From: Promicromonospora umidemergens | GTDB lineage: Bacteria; Actinomycetota; Actinomycetes; Actinomycetales; Cellulomonadaceae | Length of the DNA stretch: 64,000 bases | Direction: 5' to 3' | Assembly: GCF_024171995.1 (NCBI RefSeq) | Contig: NZ_JAMTCT010000010.1 | Span: forward strand, 1 to 64,000 | Part shown: one piece after another, positions 63,949 to 64,000 of the stretch | Position numbering within the stretch: position 1 is the first letter of the stretch | Layout of the letters: each line of letters opens with the position of its first letter | Program-made: the position numbers and the translations under genes | Notes under the pieces: generated by a model | What the model was told of the DNA's origin: nothing | The model's database searches: none | Seen by the model: the letters and a program-made list of their open reading frames with translations, nothing else

Positions 63949-64000
63949 TCGCTGGGCGCCGGGCGTCGGCGTGTGGGCGCGGCACACGATCAGGCGAGCA

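Overview
The window is about 64 kb of high-GC DNA (third codon positions almost all G or C) from a free-living actinobacterium. The housekeeping order rsmA-ispE, tRNA-Gln-glmU-prs, rplY-pth, mfd, eno-septum initiator-DUF501-Ppx and ndh, the many genes that appear to be leaderless with a TANNNT hexamer 6-8 nt before the start codon, and large secreted polysaccharidases suggest Micrococcales, most likely a Promicromonosporaceae or Cellulomonadaceae soil polymer degrader. That placement is inference from gene content.

Layout. 0.1-2 kb: rsmA-ispE. 2-4 kb: an intact CE7 acetyl esterase and a paralogue that lacks its triad. 4-7.5 kb: ABC-F ATPase, Lrp regulator, S66 LD-carboxypeptidase. 7.8-9 kb: two envelope proteins of unknown role. 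9-14 kb: lysine 6-aminotransferase with an MFS exporter, a lipoprotein, MarR, a maleylacetate-reductase-like enzyme and TetR. 14.8-20.4 kb: tRNA-Gln, glmU, prs, a GT2-GtrA fusion, rplY and pth. 20.5-26 kb: secreted amidohydrolase, MFS exporter, a MerR protein fused to sliding-clamp domains, and an acyltransferase. 26.1-29.7 kb: mfd.

29.7-34.5 kb is the accessory stretch. The last coding bases of mfd recur 1.67 kb downstream. Between the copies lie a lower-GC secreted peptidoglycan-binding gene and a broken IS110-type transposase. An orphan amino-acid-binding lipoprotein, a HipBA pair, an array of alternating inverted repeats and the tail of a DUF234 ATPase follow. 34.5-41.6 kb carries tryptophan catabolism (kynA, an overlapping amidohydrolase, kynU) interrupted by a DUF4242 gene and a large GH87 alpha-1,3-glucanase.

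41.7-49.2 kb is a minus-strand peptide-transporter operon (binding protein, two permeases, two ATPases) that runs into a glutamine-amidotransferase-like protein and a cytoplasmic beta-lactamase-fold hydrolase. 49.5-53.7 kb is a modular CE4-GH10 xylanase. 53.9-56.2 kb is an ATPase/FtsX-type permease pair. 56.5-62.6 kb holds eno, the septum initiator, DUF501, Ppx, PadR and ndh. The window ends with a short tRNA-Leu(UAA) and an alpha/beta hydrolase.

Two palindromic repeat families, each with two copies, sit at gene ends and have not been assigned to a known repeat class. No CRISPR array, rRNA, prophage or complete insertion sequence was seen.
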